Notes: generated by a model from the letters alone, not told the origin. A DNA stretch of 64,000 nt from Anaerocolumna jejuensis DSM 15929 (GCF_900142215.1 NZ_FRAC01000009.1:342443-406442), one strand, 5' to 3'. Positions 1 through 9,482 are shown, numbered from the stretch's first letter. Program-made: numbers and translations.

Positions 1-460
1 GAATAAAGGTGTTGGTCTTAAGTGTGGCACCTAAAAATAACAATTGCGCTTCCTCATCGTATAGTCCGCCAAAGCAGCCATTACGCGGACAAGGTGTATG
101 AACCTCCCTGTCACGCAGAACATAGGCTTGTGCCCTGTCCCCCATGGCTGTCACTGAATGGGTAGGATGCATGGAGCGAATTGCACCTTCTCTTTTCATA
201 AAAAGATTGGGCAGTACTCCAACACAGGAAGGCTCTGTCTTTGGGTCATAGATATCGTTCCGTAAATTTTTATCAGACCATGAATGAGTCGGAAATAACA
301 ATAGCCCCTCTTTCATATATTCAATAAAAGCATCCAGAACCGTATCAGCTCCGCCTTCCACCACTCCTACCGCTTTCATGGAAGAATGGATGAGCAAAGT
401 TCCATTTTTTCTAATTCCTGCTTGTTCAATATCTTTGATTAAAGAGTTTTTCGTATGCAT
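1..460 (-). CDS. AAC(3)-family aminoglycoside N-acetyltransferase-like protein, partial
   Basis: The reading frame on the minus strand starts at ATG 460-458, preceded by AAGGAG at a usual distance, and runs off the window edge, so the C-terminal part is not seen. The visible 150 or so residues show LLIHSSMKAVG near residue 20, a Pro-Thr-His-Ser-Trp stretch (LLLFPTHSWSD), and MHPTHSVTAMGDRA, which are hallmarks of the AAC(3)/YokD acetyltransferase fold. The family transfers acetyl from acetyl-CoA to the 3-amino group of aminoglycosides, but many chromosomal homologues have no proven drug substrate. No resistance phenotype can be inferred. Confidence 0.8.
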   Translation of the reverse strand, partial: MHTKNSLIKDIEQAGIRKNGTLLIHSSMKAVGVVEGGADTVLDAFIEYMKEGLLLFPTHSWSDKNLRNDIYDPKTEPSCVGVLPNLFMKREGAIRSMHPTHSVTAMGDRAQAYVLRDREVHTPCPRNGCFGGLYDEEAQLLFLGATLKTNTFI

Positions 461-522
461 ATGCAGTCCTGCTCCTTTCAAAATCTTTTCATCACTATTC
501 CGGAATTGTATAAAATCAAGCT

Positions 523-1230
523 CTAGCACCTGACGTTTTTACGTTTGAATCCTATTCTTCCTTTATCCACTGCTTTTTGGATTTCATCAGCTGCCAGTGG
601 GACACTGCATTTGATCTTGCCCCTGAACACGTCTACCGTTCCAATGTTTTTTGCTGCTGATATTGCTTTTTCATGCAGCGGAACATAGGAAATACCTACG
701 GTTGTAACAAAATTATTCATGGCGTATCTGGCCCGGTCAGGGCTGCTGTGAATTGTTTTCTCCACCGTTTCGAGCATGGTATTCAGCTTTTCCCTGTCAA
801 ACTCCTCATCCCTGCGGCTGCCCAACAGCCAGCAATAACAGCTATATCCGGCGGACACATACAATTCTTTGCCGGATGCAATCCATCTGTCAGATACAGC
901 CTGGGCAAAGTCTGTTTCCGCAAGGGTCACGGCTACGATAAAATCTGAAATCATGTAAAAATATGCGCCTACCATCCATCTGTTAAAGTCCGCTTCAGTC
1001 ATGACTTTCGGGTCTGCGATCATTCCGGCAAGATACATGGCGTCATAATTGCCAGTGGCATAAAGCTCATTTGCAAGTGCCTGATTATTCCTGATTTTCT
1101 TAAAAATTGGCTTCATCGCACCGGTTGCAACACCAAAAAGAGGTTCCTGGGCCCCCTGCTGCATATACACTTTTTTTGTTCGCTCCGAACCTAATAATTC
1201 AAGTTCCTGTAAAACTGTTTGAACGTCCAC
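523..1230 (-). CDS. DNA alkylation repair protein (AlkD-like, HEAT-repeat)
   Basis: A 235-residue protein of the AlkD/AlkC-like DNA alkylation repair family (helical HEAT-like repeats wrapping DNA). The motif GVATGAMKPIFKKI at about residues 33-46, the LYATGNYDAMYLAGMIADP segment and the Trp-rich middle (RWMVGAYFYMISDF) fit this family, as does the length. AlkD enzymes excise cationic alkylated bases such as 7-methylguanine and 3-methyladenine. It is transcribed in the same direction as the AAC(3)-like gene 60 bp downstream, so the two may share a message. Substrate range is not deducible. Confidence 0.85.
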   Translation of the reverse strand: MDVQTVLQELELLGSERTKKVYMQQGAQEPLFGVATGAMKPIFKKIRNNQALANELYATGNYDAMYLAGMIADPKVMTEADFNRWMVGAYFYMISDFIVAVTLAETDFAQAVSDRWIASGKELYVSAGYSCYCWLLGSRRDEEFDREKLNTMLETVEKTIHSSPDRARYAMNNFVTTVGISYVPLHEKAISAAKNIGTVDVFRGKIKCSVPLAADEIQKAVDKGRIGFKRKNVRC

Positions 1231-1328
1231 AGAAATCCTCCCTTCAAGCTATTACTAATAATCACCACGGTATCCTGTAACAATCTTTTACATCAATTAT
1301 ATGGTAAATTAGCCTCAGAATCAAGCCC

Positions 1329-1426
1329 ACTTCTATTTTACTGTCAGTTAACAATTTCTATTTTACTCTCAGTTAACAACTTCTATTTTACTGTTAGCTA
1401 AAACTTCTATATTACCGTTAGCTAAA
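1329..1426. repeat. Four tandem 24-25 bp repeats
   Basis: Four head-to-tail copies with consensus ACTTCTATTTTACTGTYAGY followed by TAA(A)CA, at 1329-1353, 1354-1378, 1379-1402 and 1403-1426. The last two drift from the first two in the same positions (GTTAGCTAAA instead of GTCAGTTAACA), so the array grew by stepwise duplication. It lies upstream of the alkylation-repair gene in a 500-base stretch (1231-1732) that otherwise shows no gene. No spacers are present, so it is not CRISPR. Confidence 0.85.
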
Positions 1427-1732
1427 AACTAGTTGACGCAAATACAAATCAATACTAAAATTATCTGGAATGGAAAGCCTGTGGATGTATTGATGAACTT
1501 CTTACCTATACCTTGGGATCTGCCTAAAAAATAAGATATCAATCTTTGTTAAATCTTTTTCAGGAACATCTAAAATAAGAAAAATATGACGCAGACTTAG
1601 TTAATAAACTATTAATAGCGTATGACTTTATTTATTATATTAACTTCATATTACAGATAAAGCTTTTGAGGACTATATTAAAACATGGGCTATATGGGTT
1701 ACCTCTATGATATTAAAATAAGGAGATTGATT

Positions 1733-1945
1733 ATGAAAAAAGTAAAAGTATGTAAGCATTGTTCTAATTTTGATGTAAATGAAATAAAAGCCTATTCAGA
1801 GGATGTAAATTGCAAATTAAAATTTGGATGCGTGGGCAAATGCCAAAGAAAGTGTCCTGAATTGAGTGACAAATACTTTGGATTAATTGATAATGAACTT
1901 CTTATATGCTCATCAAAAGAAGATTTCTTTAACCAAATGAAATGA
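1733..1945 (+). CDS. Small cysteine-rich protein, DUF1450/2Fe-2S-thioredoxin-like
   Basis: A 70-residue protein starting at ATG 1733, which has AAGGAG nine bases upstream; an in-frame upstream ATG at 1685 has no such site. It carries CKHC at residues 7-10 and a CVGKCQRKC cluster near residues 35-43, followed by PEL and a C-terminal half resembling YuzB/DUF1450 proteins. The spacing of cysteines suggests an iron-sulfur or metal-binding thioredoxin-like fold. Function unknown. It is monocistronic and ends in a strong terminator. Confidence 0.6.
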   Translation: MKKVKVCKHCSNFDVNEIKAYSEDVNCKLKFGCVGKCQRKCPELSDKYFGLIDNELLICSSKEDFFNQMK

Positions 1946-1992
1946 AGATTGTTAGGATTTACATATAAAAGCGAAAATTCAGACAGAAGATT

Positions 1993-2033
1993 AAAGCCGA
2001 AACATTGCCACTCTAAGGCAATATTCCGGCTTT
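1993..2033. terminator. Bidirectional intrinsic terminator
   Basis: An outer stem AAAGCCG/CGGCTTT encloses an inner stem ATTGCC/GGCAAT. It sits between the convergent ends of the small Cys-rich gene (plus) and the SDR gene (minus). A T-rich run follows on the plus strand (tttatttctctttt). Confidence 0.75.
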
Positions 2034-2043
2034 ATTTCTCTTT

Positions 2044-2820
2044 TTACACTATATGCGGCTGGCCGGTAGAAGCACTGGTTCCGCCGTCGATGGGTAACAC
2101 CACTCCTGTGATATAGGCTGCGTCAGGTGAAGCCAAAAACAGGACAGCCGGGGCGATATCCTCCGGAGTTCCCGGCCTTCCCAATGGGATACGGTTATTA
2201 AACGGAGCGAGTTGTTCCGGCGTCCCAGCCATACTTTTAGTCATATCTGTTACAGTAAAAGCTGGTGCAATAGCATTTACACGAACCCCTTTCTCCCCCC
2301 AGTCCAGCGCCAGTGAACGGACAAAGCCATTGACTGCGTGTTTGGTGGCGTTATAAGCGGCCTGTTTCCAGTCTCCATTCAGTCCGGATACCGACGAGGT
2401 AGCAATCAATGTACCACGTGCCTCCTGCAATGCCGGATATGAAGCCTGAGCAAGATAAAAAAATGCATCCAGATTAATCGAGCGCAGCCTTTCCCAATTC
2501 TTACTGTCCAGCTCCAAAATGTCTCCGCCCTCATAAATACCGGCATTGCTTACTACTACATCCAAGCGTCCGAAATGCTCCAGTACCTCAGCCACTATCT
2601 GTGCGGCAGCCTGTGGCTCAGAGACGTCTTTGGAAATAGCCAGTGTACGTTCTTTGGGATAAGGAGCCAAGGTATCCTGTAATGCATCCAAGCGCCGCCC
2701 AATGACAGCAACAGTGGCATTATTGTCTAAAAATGCTTGCACAATGGCACGGCCCATTCCGCTGCCGCCCCCGGTTACCAGTACGACTTTTTGATCGAAG
2801 GAATAAGAATTTTTTGTCAT
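2044..2820 (-). CDS. Short-chain dehydrogenase/reductase (FabG-like)
   Basis: A 258-residue classical SDR. It shows the Rossmann NAD(P) motif TGGGSGMG near residue 16, the structural NAG motif (VVSNAGIYEG), the catalytic Ser region (TSSVSG), YNATK (the YxxxK dyad) and the C-terminal GVVLPIDGG. I chose ATG 2820-2818 because it overlaps the stop of the upstream SDR gene as ATGA and is preceded by GGAGGAG; the longer frame to 2886 lies inside that gene. NADPH-dependent reduction of a ketone or alcohol oxidation is expected; the substrate is unknown. Confidence 0.85.
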   Translation of the reverse strand: MTKNSYSFDQKVVLVTGGGSGMGRAIVQAFLDNNATVAVIGRRLDALQDTLAPYPKERTLAISKDVSEPQAAAQIVAEVLEHFGRLDVVVSNAGIYEGGDILELDSKNWERLRSINLDAFFYLAQASYPALQEARGTLIATSSVSGLNGDWKQAAYNATKHAVNGFVRSLALDWGEKGVRVNAIAPAFTVTDMTKSMAGTPEQLAPFNNRIPLGRPGTPEDIAPAVLFLASPDAAYITGVVLPIDGGTSASTGQPHIV

Positions 2821-3536
2821 ACGTGCCGTGCTCCTCCTTCCACATGGATGGTCTCTCCTGAAACATTTCCGGCGCCAAGCAGCCATATGGCAGTATCCGC
2901 AATATCATCGGCTGTACCGGACCGTCCTACTAAGCTGGACGATGCAGCACCTTCCAGAAGCTCTTTTTTGTTTTGCTCTCCAAGAGTGTTCCAAGTACCG
3001 GAATCTGTAATGCCGGGAGAAATGGCGTTCACTCGAATAGGTGCGAGTTCCTTTGCCAGGTGGGAAACTAAGAAAGAAACCGCTCCGTTGGTCACTCCCA
3101 TCACCGCATATCCGGGGGATGGTTTCCATGCAGCCACACCGGAGAATAGAAGAATTGAGCCGCCCGGAGACAGAATCGGAGCAAAGTGCTTTGCCAGTAG
3201 CATAGGTCCAATCACCTTTGCCTCAAAGGCTGCAACAATTTTATCATGTTCCAGAGCTTTGACAGGAACATTATGATGGGCAGACGCGGTTATTACCACA
3301 TGATCGATATGCCCCAGCTGGGATGCTGCGGCAGCAATTGTGCTTTCCTCTGCAATGTCGATATGAATTGCACTAGCCTTGGGAAGCTGTGCGGCTGCCT
3401 GAGAAGCCTGTTCAAGATTACGTGCTCCGATGATGACCTCCGCTCCGGCTTCACTTGCCTGCTGGGCGATTGCCAAGCCCAGATATTTTGACCCGCCTAT
3501 AACCAGAATCTTTTGTTTGTTTAGTTGTCCTTTCAT
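2817..3536 (-). CDS. Atypical SDR-family oxidoreductase lacking the catalytic lysine
   Basis: A 239-residue Rossmann protein with a glycine motif GGSKYLGLAIA near residue 14 and the SDR C-terminal pattern IRVNAISPGITDSG. At the usual YxxxK site the sequence is YAVMG followed by VTNGAV, so the active-site lysine is replaced by glycine. This pattern is known from a divergent SDR subgroup with NGAV/NAAV at this place. It is the first gene of a two-gene operon with a 4-base ATGA overlap to the typical SDR, so the pair may act together. AAGGAG precedes the start. Confidence 0.8.
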   Translation of the reverse strand: MKGQLNKQKILVIGGSKYLGLAIAQQASEAGAEVIIGARNLEQASQAAAQLPKASAIHIDIAEESTIAAAASQLGHIDHVVITASAHHNVPVKALEHDKIVAAFEAKVIGPMLLAKHFAPILSPGGSILLFSGVAAWKPSPGYAVMGVTNGAVSFLVSHLAKELAPIRVNAISPGITDSGTWNTLGEQNKKELLEGAASSSLVGRSGTADDIADTAIWLLGAGNVSGETIHVEGGARHV

Positions 3537-3819
3537 TTTGTTCTCCTTTCATATGCCAATAGTATTTCCATTGATTGGATTGAATATAGTTATATGATAG
3601 CCCCATTTGCAGAGTTTGCATAATCGTTGTTGCGCATAGAGGGTATAACTAAAACGCATAACTTCATTTAATCTTTGATGATTTTTCATGAGTAAATAAC
3701 GGGTTAAGGATTAAGTTACGCTGCAAATTGAGAATTAAGTTCCACTTAAATTGCAGTTGACATGCAGCAAATAAAATGATAGCATTGAATAAATTAAATA
3801 ATTTCTATCGGTTGGACAG

Positions 3820-3891
3820 GAAACTGTTTTCAAGTCGTCTGGGTCTCTCAGGGGGGAGGACCCAGACTTGTTGAATGCAGTTTCTTTTTTT
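3820..3891 (+). terminator. Nested hairpin with T-run, possible attenuator upstream of the permease
   Basis: An outer stem GAAACTG (3820-3826)/CAGTTTC (3878-3884) and an inner stem GTCTGGGTC/GACCCAGAC end directly in a run of seven T. No plus-strand gene lies upstream within 1.8 kb, and the permease gene starts 144 bases downstream, so the terminator most likely acts in that gene's leader. The purine-rich loop (CTCAGGGGGGAG) is unusual for a plain terminator. I do not recognise it as any riboswitch class. The rest of 3537-4034 shows no gene. Confidence 0.55.
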
Positions 3892-4034
3892 ATTTGCCTA
3901 ACTATAAAAAGAAGCTGTTTTTTTATTGTCTTAATTGATTTAGGAAGGGGTGAATTATAAGAAACATACCAAGATATGCTGAAGTCTGTTTTCCCGAACG
4001 GATACTGTTTACAGAATAATTTAAGGAGATATTT

Positions 4035-5309
4035 ATGATATTTGCATTGATTTTATTTTTAATTACTTATACGCTCTTGCTCCTGCTGCCCAAATATCGG
4101 GCGGTTGTCGCACTGTCCTCCGCTCTGATTTATATTATCAGCGGAACCTTAACTTTCAGTAAGGCATTATCTGCTATTGACTTTAATGTAATATTAATGC
4201 TCGCTGGAACAATGGGGATTGTCGCACTTTTTATCGAGTCAAAAATGCCCGCGCTGTTAGCGGATCTGATATTAGGGAGAGTTCCCAATGTAAAATGGGC
4301 TATTATTTCTCTTGCGTTGTTTGCGGGAATTATTTCGGCATTCGTAGATAATGTTGCTACCGTTTTAATGGTAGTACCTGTGGCTTTGACAATTGCAAAG
4401 AAGCTGAACATTTCACCTGTTCCCGGTGTGATAGCCATTTCGATATCGTCGAATTTACAGGGAGCGGCTACTCTTGTGGGAGATGCAACGGCGATTTTGA
4501 TGGGAAGCCATGCGCATATGACGTTTTCCGATTTTTTTATTTATCAGGGAAAACCGGGCATATTTTGGGTAGTACAGGCCGGAGCCGTAGCTTTTACCCT
4601 GGTATGCCTTCTCGTATTCCGAAAATACAGCCAGCTGCTGTCGGTGGACTTAAAGAAAAACAGAACCCTGGTAACGGATTATCTGCCGTCTTTTCTGCTG
4701 GTTATGATGATTCTGCTCTTAATAGTTGTTTCCTTCGTCCCAGACAAACCCGCCTTGACGAATGGCTTTATTTGTACAGGCTTGTTTATCCTGGGGTTAA
4801 TTATTACATTTGCTGGGAAAAAGGATAAGACGCTTTTTGGAAGGACCTTAAGGGAGATTGATATTTCCACGCTTCTATTACTCTCCGGGCTTTTTATAGT
4901 TGTTGCCGGTATCACAGAGGCTGGATTGGTGGAAGAAATCAGCAAGATATTTATACACTTCAGCGGTGATAATCTTTTTATTATGTATACTTTGATCGTT
5001 TGGGTGTCCGTCCTATTTGCGGCCTTCATTGATAATATTCCCTTTGTTGCTACCATGCTCCCGGTCATTTCAGGTATCTCAGCGATAATGAAAATAGACC
5101 CGACAATTTTATACTTTGGCTTGCTGTGCGGTGCAACTCTGGGGGGCAATTTTACTCCGATTGGCGCCTCTGCCAATATAACTGCCATAGGGATACTGCG
5201 GAGGAATGGTTATGAAGTGAAAACAAGCCAGTATATGAAAATCAGCTTTCCTATAACCTTTGCAGCAATTATTACCGGATACCTATTGATTTGGCTTATA
5301 TGGAATTAA
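4035..5309 (+). CDS. SLC13/ArsB-NhaD-type membrane permease
   Basis: A 424-residue, very hydrophobic protein with about 11-12 membrane segments arranged as two similar halves. The repeated hairpin sequences SAFVDNVATVLMVVPV (near residue 100) and AAFIDNIPFVATMLPV (near residue 330), each with an Asp-Asn pair, are typical of the ArsB/NhaD/citrate-transporter superfamily. GATLGGNFTPIGASANI near residue 370 is the second signature. Substrates in this group include sodium/protons, arsenite and di- or tricarboxylates; nothing here decides among them. TAAGGAG lies eight bases before the ATG. Confidence 0.8.
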   Translation: MIFALILFLITYTLLLLLPKYRAVVALSSALIYIISGTLTFSKALSAIDFNVILMLAGTMGIVALFIESKMPALLADLILGRVPNVKWAIISLALFAGIISAFVDNVATVLMVVPVALTIAKKLNISPVPGVIAISISSNLQGAATLVGDATAILMGSHAHMTFSDFFIYQGKPGIFWVVQAGAVAFTLVCLLVFRKYSQLLSVDLKKNRTLVTDYLPSFLLVMMILLLIVVSFVPDKPALTNGFICTGLFILGLIITFAGKKDKTLFGRTLREIDISTLLLLSGLFIVVAGITEAGLVEEISKIFIHFSGDNLFIMYTLIVWVSVLFAAFIDNIPFVATMLPVISGISAIMKIDPTILYFGLLCGATLGGNFTPIGASANITAIGILRRNGYEVKTSQYMKISFPITFAAIITGYLLIWLIWN

Positions 5310-5349
5310 GCAAATACAGAGTAAATCCCAATCGCGGAAATTGCCGCTG

Positions 5350-5375
5350 CGGCTTTGAAATCACAGTCAAAGCCG
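5350..5375. terminator. Hairpin between convergent permease and PiT genes
   Basis: A perfect 9-bp stem CGGCTTTGA/TCAAAGCCG with an 8-base loop lies in the 107-base gap between the permease stop and the PiT stop. No clear T-run follows on either strand, so its role as a terminator is only suggested by position. Confidence 0.4.
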
Positions 5376-5416
5376 TGTACTATTAAAACCATTGGCAGGA
5401 AATGAAATAACATCCC

Positions 5417-6403
5417 CTATAGAAAGAGATTTAATACCGCACAAATAGCAGCAGATATTATGAAGGTAATTGGAATCGTTGTAAACCAGGCGGAAACCAT
5501 CTTCTTGGCCGTGCCCCAATTGACCCCTTTCACCCGATAGGAAGCGCCAACTCCCATGATAGAACAAGAAACAACATGCGTGGTACTAACCGGCAGCCCA
5601 AATCTGGTTGCTATCTGTATTATCAATACAGAAGAAAGATCGGCTGCTACAGCATTGACAGGCTTTAACTTCATAATCTGAGTTCCAACAGTTTTTATAA
5701 TACGCCATCCACCTATGGAGGTTCCCACTGTCATAGCCAAAGCACAGAGCAGCTGTACCCAATGCGGAATTGTCATTTCAGTCTGATAACCATAGCTTAC
5801 CAAGGCCATTGTAATGATACCCATGGATTTCTGTGCATCATTGGTACCATGAGAAAATGCCTGTAAGGCAGCTGTTAGAACCTGAACCTTGCGAAAACCC
5901 TTATTTGCTTTTACAGCATTCGCCTTTTTGAAAAGGATTTTAATCAGGGTAAACATTAAGAAACCCACGGTTAAAGCCAGAAGAGGTGAAATGATAAGAG
6001 AAGAAACAACCTTTACAAACCCTTTTAATTTAATTGCATGAATTCCTACACTTGCATAAGCAGCTCCTGCTAAAGAACCAATAAGTGCATGGGAGGAACT
6101 GCTGGGAATACCCAGATACCAGGTCAGCAGGTTCCATAGAATAGCAGCTATTAAAGCAGCTATCATAACAATCGAGCCATTTGAGATTTTATCTAAATCT
6201 ACAATATCTTTCGCAATTGTCTCAGCAACACCTGTTGAAATTACAGCTCCCAGAAAATTCATAAAAGCGGCCATGATAATTGCTCTCTTTAATGTTAAAG
6301 CCTTAGTAGATACTACTGTTGCAATTGCATTGGCAGTATCGTGAAAACCATTAATCAAATCAAAACTTAGTGCTAAAATAATAATTAAAATCAATAAAAT
6401 CAT
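5417..6403 (-). CDS. PiT-family inorganic phosphate transporter
   Basis: A 328-residue membrane protein of the PiT (PHO4) family, which takes up metal-phosphate by proton or sodium symport. The two PiT signatures are visible: FDLINGFHDTANAIAT near residue 14 and FSHGTNDAQKSMGI in the second half. About ten membrane segments. The gene stands alone; the DUF47/PhoU-like partner often found next to clostridial PiT genes is not adjacent here. The start has GGAG only four bases away, a tight spacing. Confidence 0.9.
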   Translation of the reverse strand: MILLILIIILALSFDLINGFHDTANAIATVVSTKALTLKRAIIMAAFMNFLGAVISTGVAETIAKDIVDLDKISNGSIVMIAALIAAILWNLLTWYLGIPSSSSHALIGSLAGAAYASVGIHAIKLKGFVKVVSSLIISPLLALTVGFLMFTLIKILFKKANAVKANKGFRKVQVLTAALQAFSHGTNDAQKSMGIITMALVSYGYQTEMTIPHWVQLLCALAMTVGTSIGGWRIIKTVGTQIMKLKPVNAVAADLSSVLIIQIATRFGLPVSTTHVVSCSIMGVGASYRVKGVNWGTAKKMVSAWFTTIPITFIISAAICAVLNLFL

Positions 6404-6539
6404 ATTTCTCCTATGTCTGTACCTTTAATATAATTTTTTTTAAATAAACTTCTACGATTCCATATCAAAAAAGAATAATTCAATAAATAATTTTTATATC
6501 ATAGCTGGCCCCCTTTGATATTTTACATGAAATACTTAA

Positions 6540-6600
6540 AGGCTGTCAGAAAAAGATGCTTCATACCGGATGTAACAATATCCGGCAGCCGTTTTTCTTT
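6540..6600. other. Inverted-repeat region between secDF and the PiT gene
   Basis: GGCTG near 6541 pairs with CAGCC near 6585, enclosing CCGGAT/ATCCGG. T-runs occur on both sides. It lies just after the secDF stop in the transcribed direction and may end the secDF message. The pairing is imperfect and no firm terminator can be assigned. Confidence 0.35.
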
Positions 6601-6634
6601 TTGCGGCAGCCCTTAAGTGAACTGCTGTCAATAA

Positions 6635-8803
6635 TTACTTAACCTTTTCCTTCTTTTTCTCCCAGAATGCCCATAATGTTCCTGCAATACAAATGGATGA
6701 ATAGCAGCCTGTAATGATACCAACAAACATTGGCAGTGAAAATTCCATAATGGAACTGATATGGAATACGATGGAAGCTACTAAAATAATGAATACACAA
6801 ATTCCTGTCGTAAAAACAGTATTAATAGATCTGGCCAGTGTTTGTGATGTGCTTTCATTCATAAGCTCCACAACGGATATCTTAGGATTATTCTTTCTGT
6901 TTTCACGTATTCTATCATAGATTACAATCGTATCATTGACAGAATACCCTATGATTGTAAGCACCACCGCCACAAAGGCATCATTTAATGGAATGCCGAA
7001 CAGTGCAAATGTGAAAAATACTGCAAGGACATCATGAATCAGTGCAATTAATGCTGTAACTCCGGCTGAAAGCCCTGATAATGCTGTAAATCTTATCCCT
7101 ATATAAATTATAATAAAAATGAAAGACAGTATAATAGCCAAAGCAGCATTCTTCAGTGCCTTTGCACCAATATACGGTTCTACTACATAAGTCTGTGCCA
7201 ATTGTGCATGAATACTGTTTGATGTACTGTTGATTGCTTCCGTTACCGCCGCCTGGCTCTCCGGTGACATACCATTATTTCCAGCAAGGGTAACTGAAAG
7301 GCTTTCCTTTCCGGTTACTTTATCCTCTGTTATCTGTACGGTGACCGGCCTGTTGCTCTGCTTTTCTATGGCATTCTTTATCCTGTCTGTATCAGCGTCT
7401 TTTGAAACCGTATAGCTTAATACAACACCTCCGGTAAACTGGGTATCCAGTCTTACTCCTTTGGAAAAGCATCCGATAATACCACTCAGTATGATAACAC
7501 CTGAAATAATTGCAAATAGATATTTTTTCTGATAGAAGGGTATTACCTTCTTCTCTTTCTTTTCCCTGAAACATTTCACATTGTACCATCTCTCATATTG
7601 AACGACCGATAAAAGAAGCTGTTTCGATATGTTGACACCTATGAATAAATTCAAAATCATACCAACTAAAAGCGTGAATCCAAAGCTAAGCATGGAACCC
7701 GAGCCAAAAATCATCAATATGACCGCCACTGCGGCTGTTGCAACATTTCCATCCAGTACGGATGAAAACGCATGCTTATATCCGTTTATTATAGCGCTTC
7801 TGACAGAACTGCCCTTCTTTATTTCTTCCGATATTCGTTCGGCTATTATGATATTGGTATCCACTGCCATTCCTATGGACAGAATAATACCCGCTATTCC
7901 GGGAAGTGTCAGTGTAAACTGCGGAACAGAAATTGCAAGAAGCTGTAATGCCATATGCAATAACAGCGTGATGCAGGCAATTATACCTGGTAGCTTATAA
8001 AAGGTTATCATGAAGACACATACCACAAAGAATGCGATGAGTCCGGCTGCGACCATGATATTTAAGGCATTATTTCCAAGGGTTGGACTTATGGTTTTAA
8101 AATTTGTCGTTTCCAGGGAAAATGGAAGTGCACCCGAATTGATTTTAGCAGCAAGCTGCTGTGCCTCTTTATAAGTTTCGATATTTGTAATGACAGCCTC
8201 TCCGCCGGATATTTTTGTCTCAACTAACGGACTGGAAATCAAATCCTTGTCCATATAAATGCTCATTGACTTACCAATCAGGCTTTCAGTGGCTTTTTCA
8301 AACAGTTTCGCCCCTTTTGAATTGAATTTCAGAGCTACCTCATAGCCCTTTGATGTAACGGCTGAACTTGTTTTTGCTGTTGCTTTTTGCACATCCTTGC
8401 CTTCTATCAGCACCTTTCCATCAGAATCCTGAAAGGTAAGCTTCGCCATCGCTCCTAATTCTGCAATAGCTTCCTCCGGATTAAAGCTTGTCTCATTGGA
8501 TTTCCATGGAAATTGAACGATAATATAACCGCCCTTCTTATCCACCGTAACTTCACGGTCTGTGATGTTCTGGTTATCCAGTCGTGTTTCTATAACTTCT
8601 CTTGCCGTTTCCAGCTCACTGACAGTGGGAGCACGGTCCAGTCCCTTGGGCTCGAAAATTGCCTCTACTCCCCCACGGATATCAATACCATAGCGTATGT
8701 TAAATACTCCCTTGATTTTATTTCCACAGCCAAAAATTGCAATAAAAATAAAAGCAGCTATAGCAAGTAAAATGACCGTAAGCATTTTTTTACCTGGCTT
8801 CAT
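6635..8803 (-). CDS. secDF: Protein translocase subunit SecDF (fused)
   Basis: A 722-residue fusion of SecD and SecF, accessory membrane subunits that use the proton gradient to help SecYEG export proteins. The SecD half (about 1-400) has an N-terminal membrane anchor, RYGIDIRGGVEAIFEP, a large extracytoplasmic domain and the PGIAGIILSIGMAVDTNIII signature. The SecF half (about 430-720) has LDTQFTGGVVLSY and IGYSVNDTIVIYDRIRE. Each half has six membrane segments. A small membrane-protein gene precedes it by 29 bases on the same strand. GAGG precedes the ATG. Confidence 0.95.
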   Translation of the reverse strand: MKPGKKMLTVILLAIAAFIFIAIFGCGNKIKGVFNIRYGIDIRGGVEAIFEPKGLDRAPTVSELETAREVIETRLDNQNITDREVTVDKKGGYIIVQFPWKSNETSFNPEEAIAELGAMAKLTFQDSDGKVLIEGKDVQKATAKTSSAVTSKGYEVALKFNSKGAKLFEKATESLIGKSMSIYMDKDLISSPLVETKISGGEAVITNIETYKEAQQLAAKINSGALPFSLETTNFKTISPTLGNNALNIMVAAGLIAFFVVCVFMITFYKLPGIIACITLLLHMALQLLAISVPQFTLTLPGIAGIILSIGMAVDTNIIIAERISEEIKKGSSVRSAIINGYKHAFSSVLDGNVATAAVAVILMIFGSGSMLSFGFTLLVGMILNLFIGVNISKQLLLSVVQYERWYNVKCFREKKEKKVIPFYQKKYLFAIISGVIILSGIIGCFSKGVRLDTQFTGGVVLSYTVSKDADTDRIKNAIEKQSNRPVTVQITEDKVTGKESLSVTLAGNNGMSPESQAAVTEAINSTSNSIHAQLAQTYVVEPYIGAKALKNAALAIILSFIFIIIYIGIRFTALSGLSAGVTALIALIHDVLAVFFTFALFGIPLNDAFVAVVLTIIGYSVNDTIVIYDRIRENRKNNPKISVVELMNESTSQTLARSINTVFTTGICVFIILVASIVFHISSIMEFSLPMFVGIITGCYSSICIAGTLWAFWEKKKEKVK

Positions 8804-8832
8804 AATTTTCCTCTTTTCTTATTTAGTTTTCA

Positions 8833-9258
8833 TTATGCCATTAAAAGCCTGCTTAAGTCCCCTTTCTTGCCATCCGAATTATGTATGAACAGAATCAGAT
8901 ACATTCTGTCAATAAATTCGTTCTGGAGTAAAGCATGATAAACAACCCAAATAAAAAGTGGAATAAATGGCTGAACTGCCATTGATAAGGAAAGTACCAA
9001 AGGAAAACTTCTATAGGAAAATGCATCCCTTGTCCCGGATGATATACTTGCCGGGATTTCATCTGCAATTTCACCGAATAGCTCATCCGTTGCATCCATT
9101 CTCTTAAGATTACCGGATGAGGAAGACAGGGTATTTGTTGGATCAGAATATGAAAAGAAAGAATCTACCTCCATATTGGGAGAGTACATTCCTATTGACA
9201 CTACCGCTATATAAAATAGAAATGTCAATATACCACAAGAAATTGTCTTCTGTTTCAT
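8833..9258 (-). CDS. Small membrane protein upstream of secDF, unknown
   Basis: A 141-residue protein with an N-terminal membrane segment (about residues 6-24) and a second one (about 90-112), separated by a Ser-rich extracytoplasmic stretch. I place the start at ATG 9258-9256, which sits seven bases after AGAGGAT; the ATG two codons earlier is too close to that site. It ends with a short polar tail (FIHNSDGKKG). I do not recognise the family. The 29-base gap to secDF suggests co-transcription. Confidence 0.55.
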   Translation of the reverse strand: MKQKTISCGILTFLFYIAVVSIGMYSPNMEVDSFFSYSDPTNTLSSSSGNLKRMDATDELFGEIADEIPASISSGTRDAFSYRSFPLVLSLSMAVQPFIPLFIWVVYHALLQNEFIDRMYLILFIHNSDGKKGDLSRLLMA

Positions 9259-9482
9259 AACCATATCCTCTGTTCATAATCAAATGCTACTATACCATAC
9301 GGAAGCTATTTTTTCAATGCAAAATATGATGAATCATCTTAAATGCATTACCATATCCTGATTGTCCGCAGAAGGAATAAATAACTCAGGCCGCTCTATG
9401 GAAACAGAAGGCATAATTCAATGAGGAACTAAAAGATTTATTTATCATAAGATAAATCAAAAGGATTTTAAGGAATAAAGTT

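Noticed and set aside
1329..1426. Four direct repeats that could be taken as a mini CRISPR array
   Set aside because: The repeats are directly adjacent without spacers and no cas genes are present.
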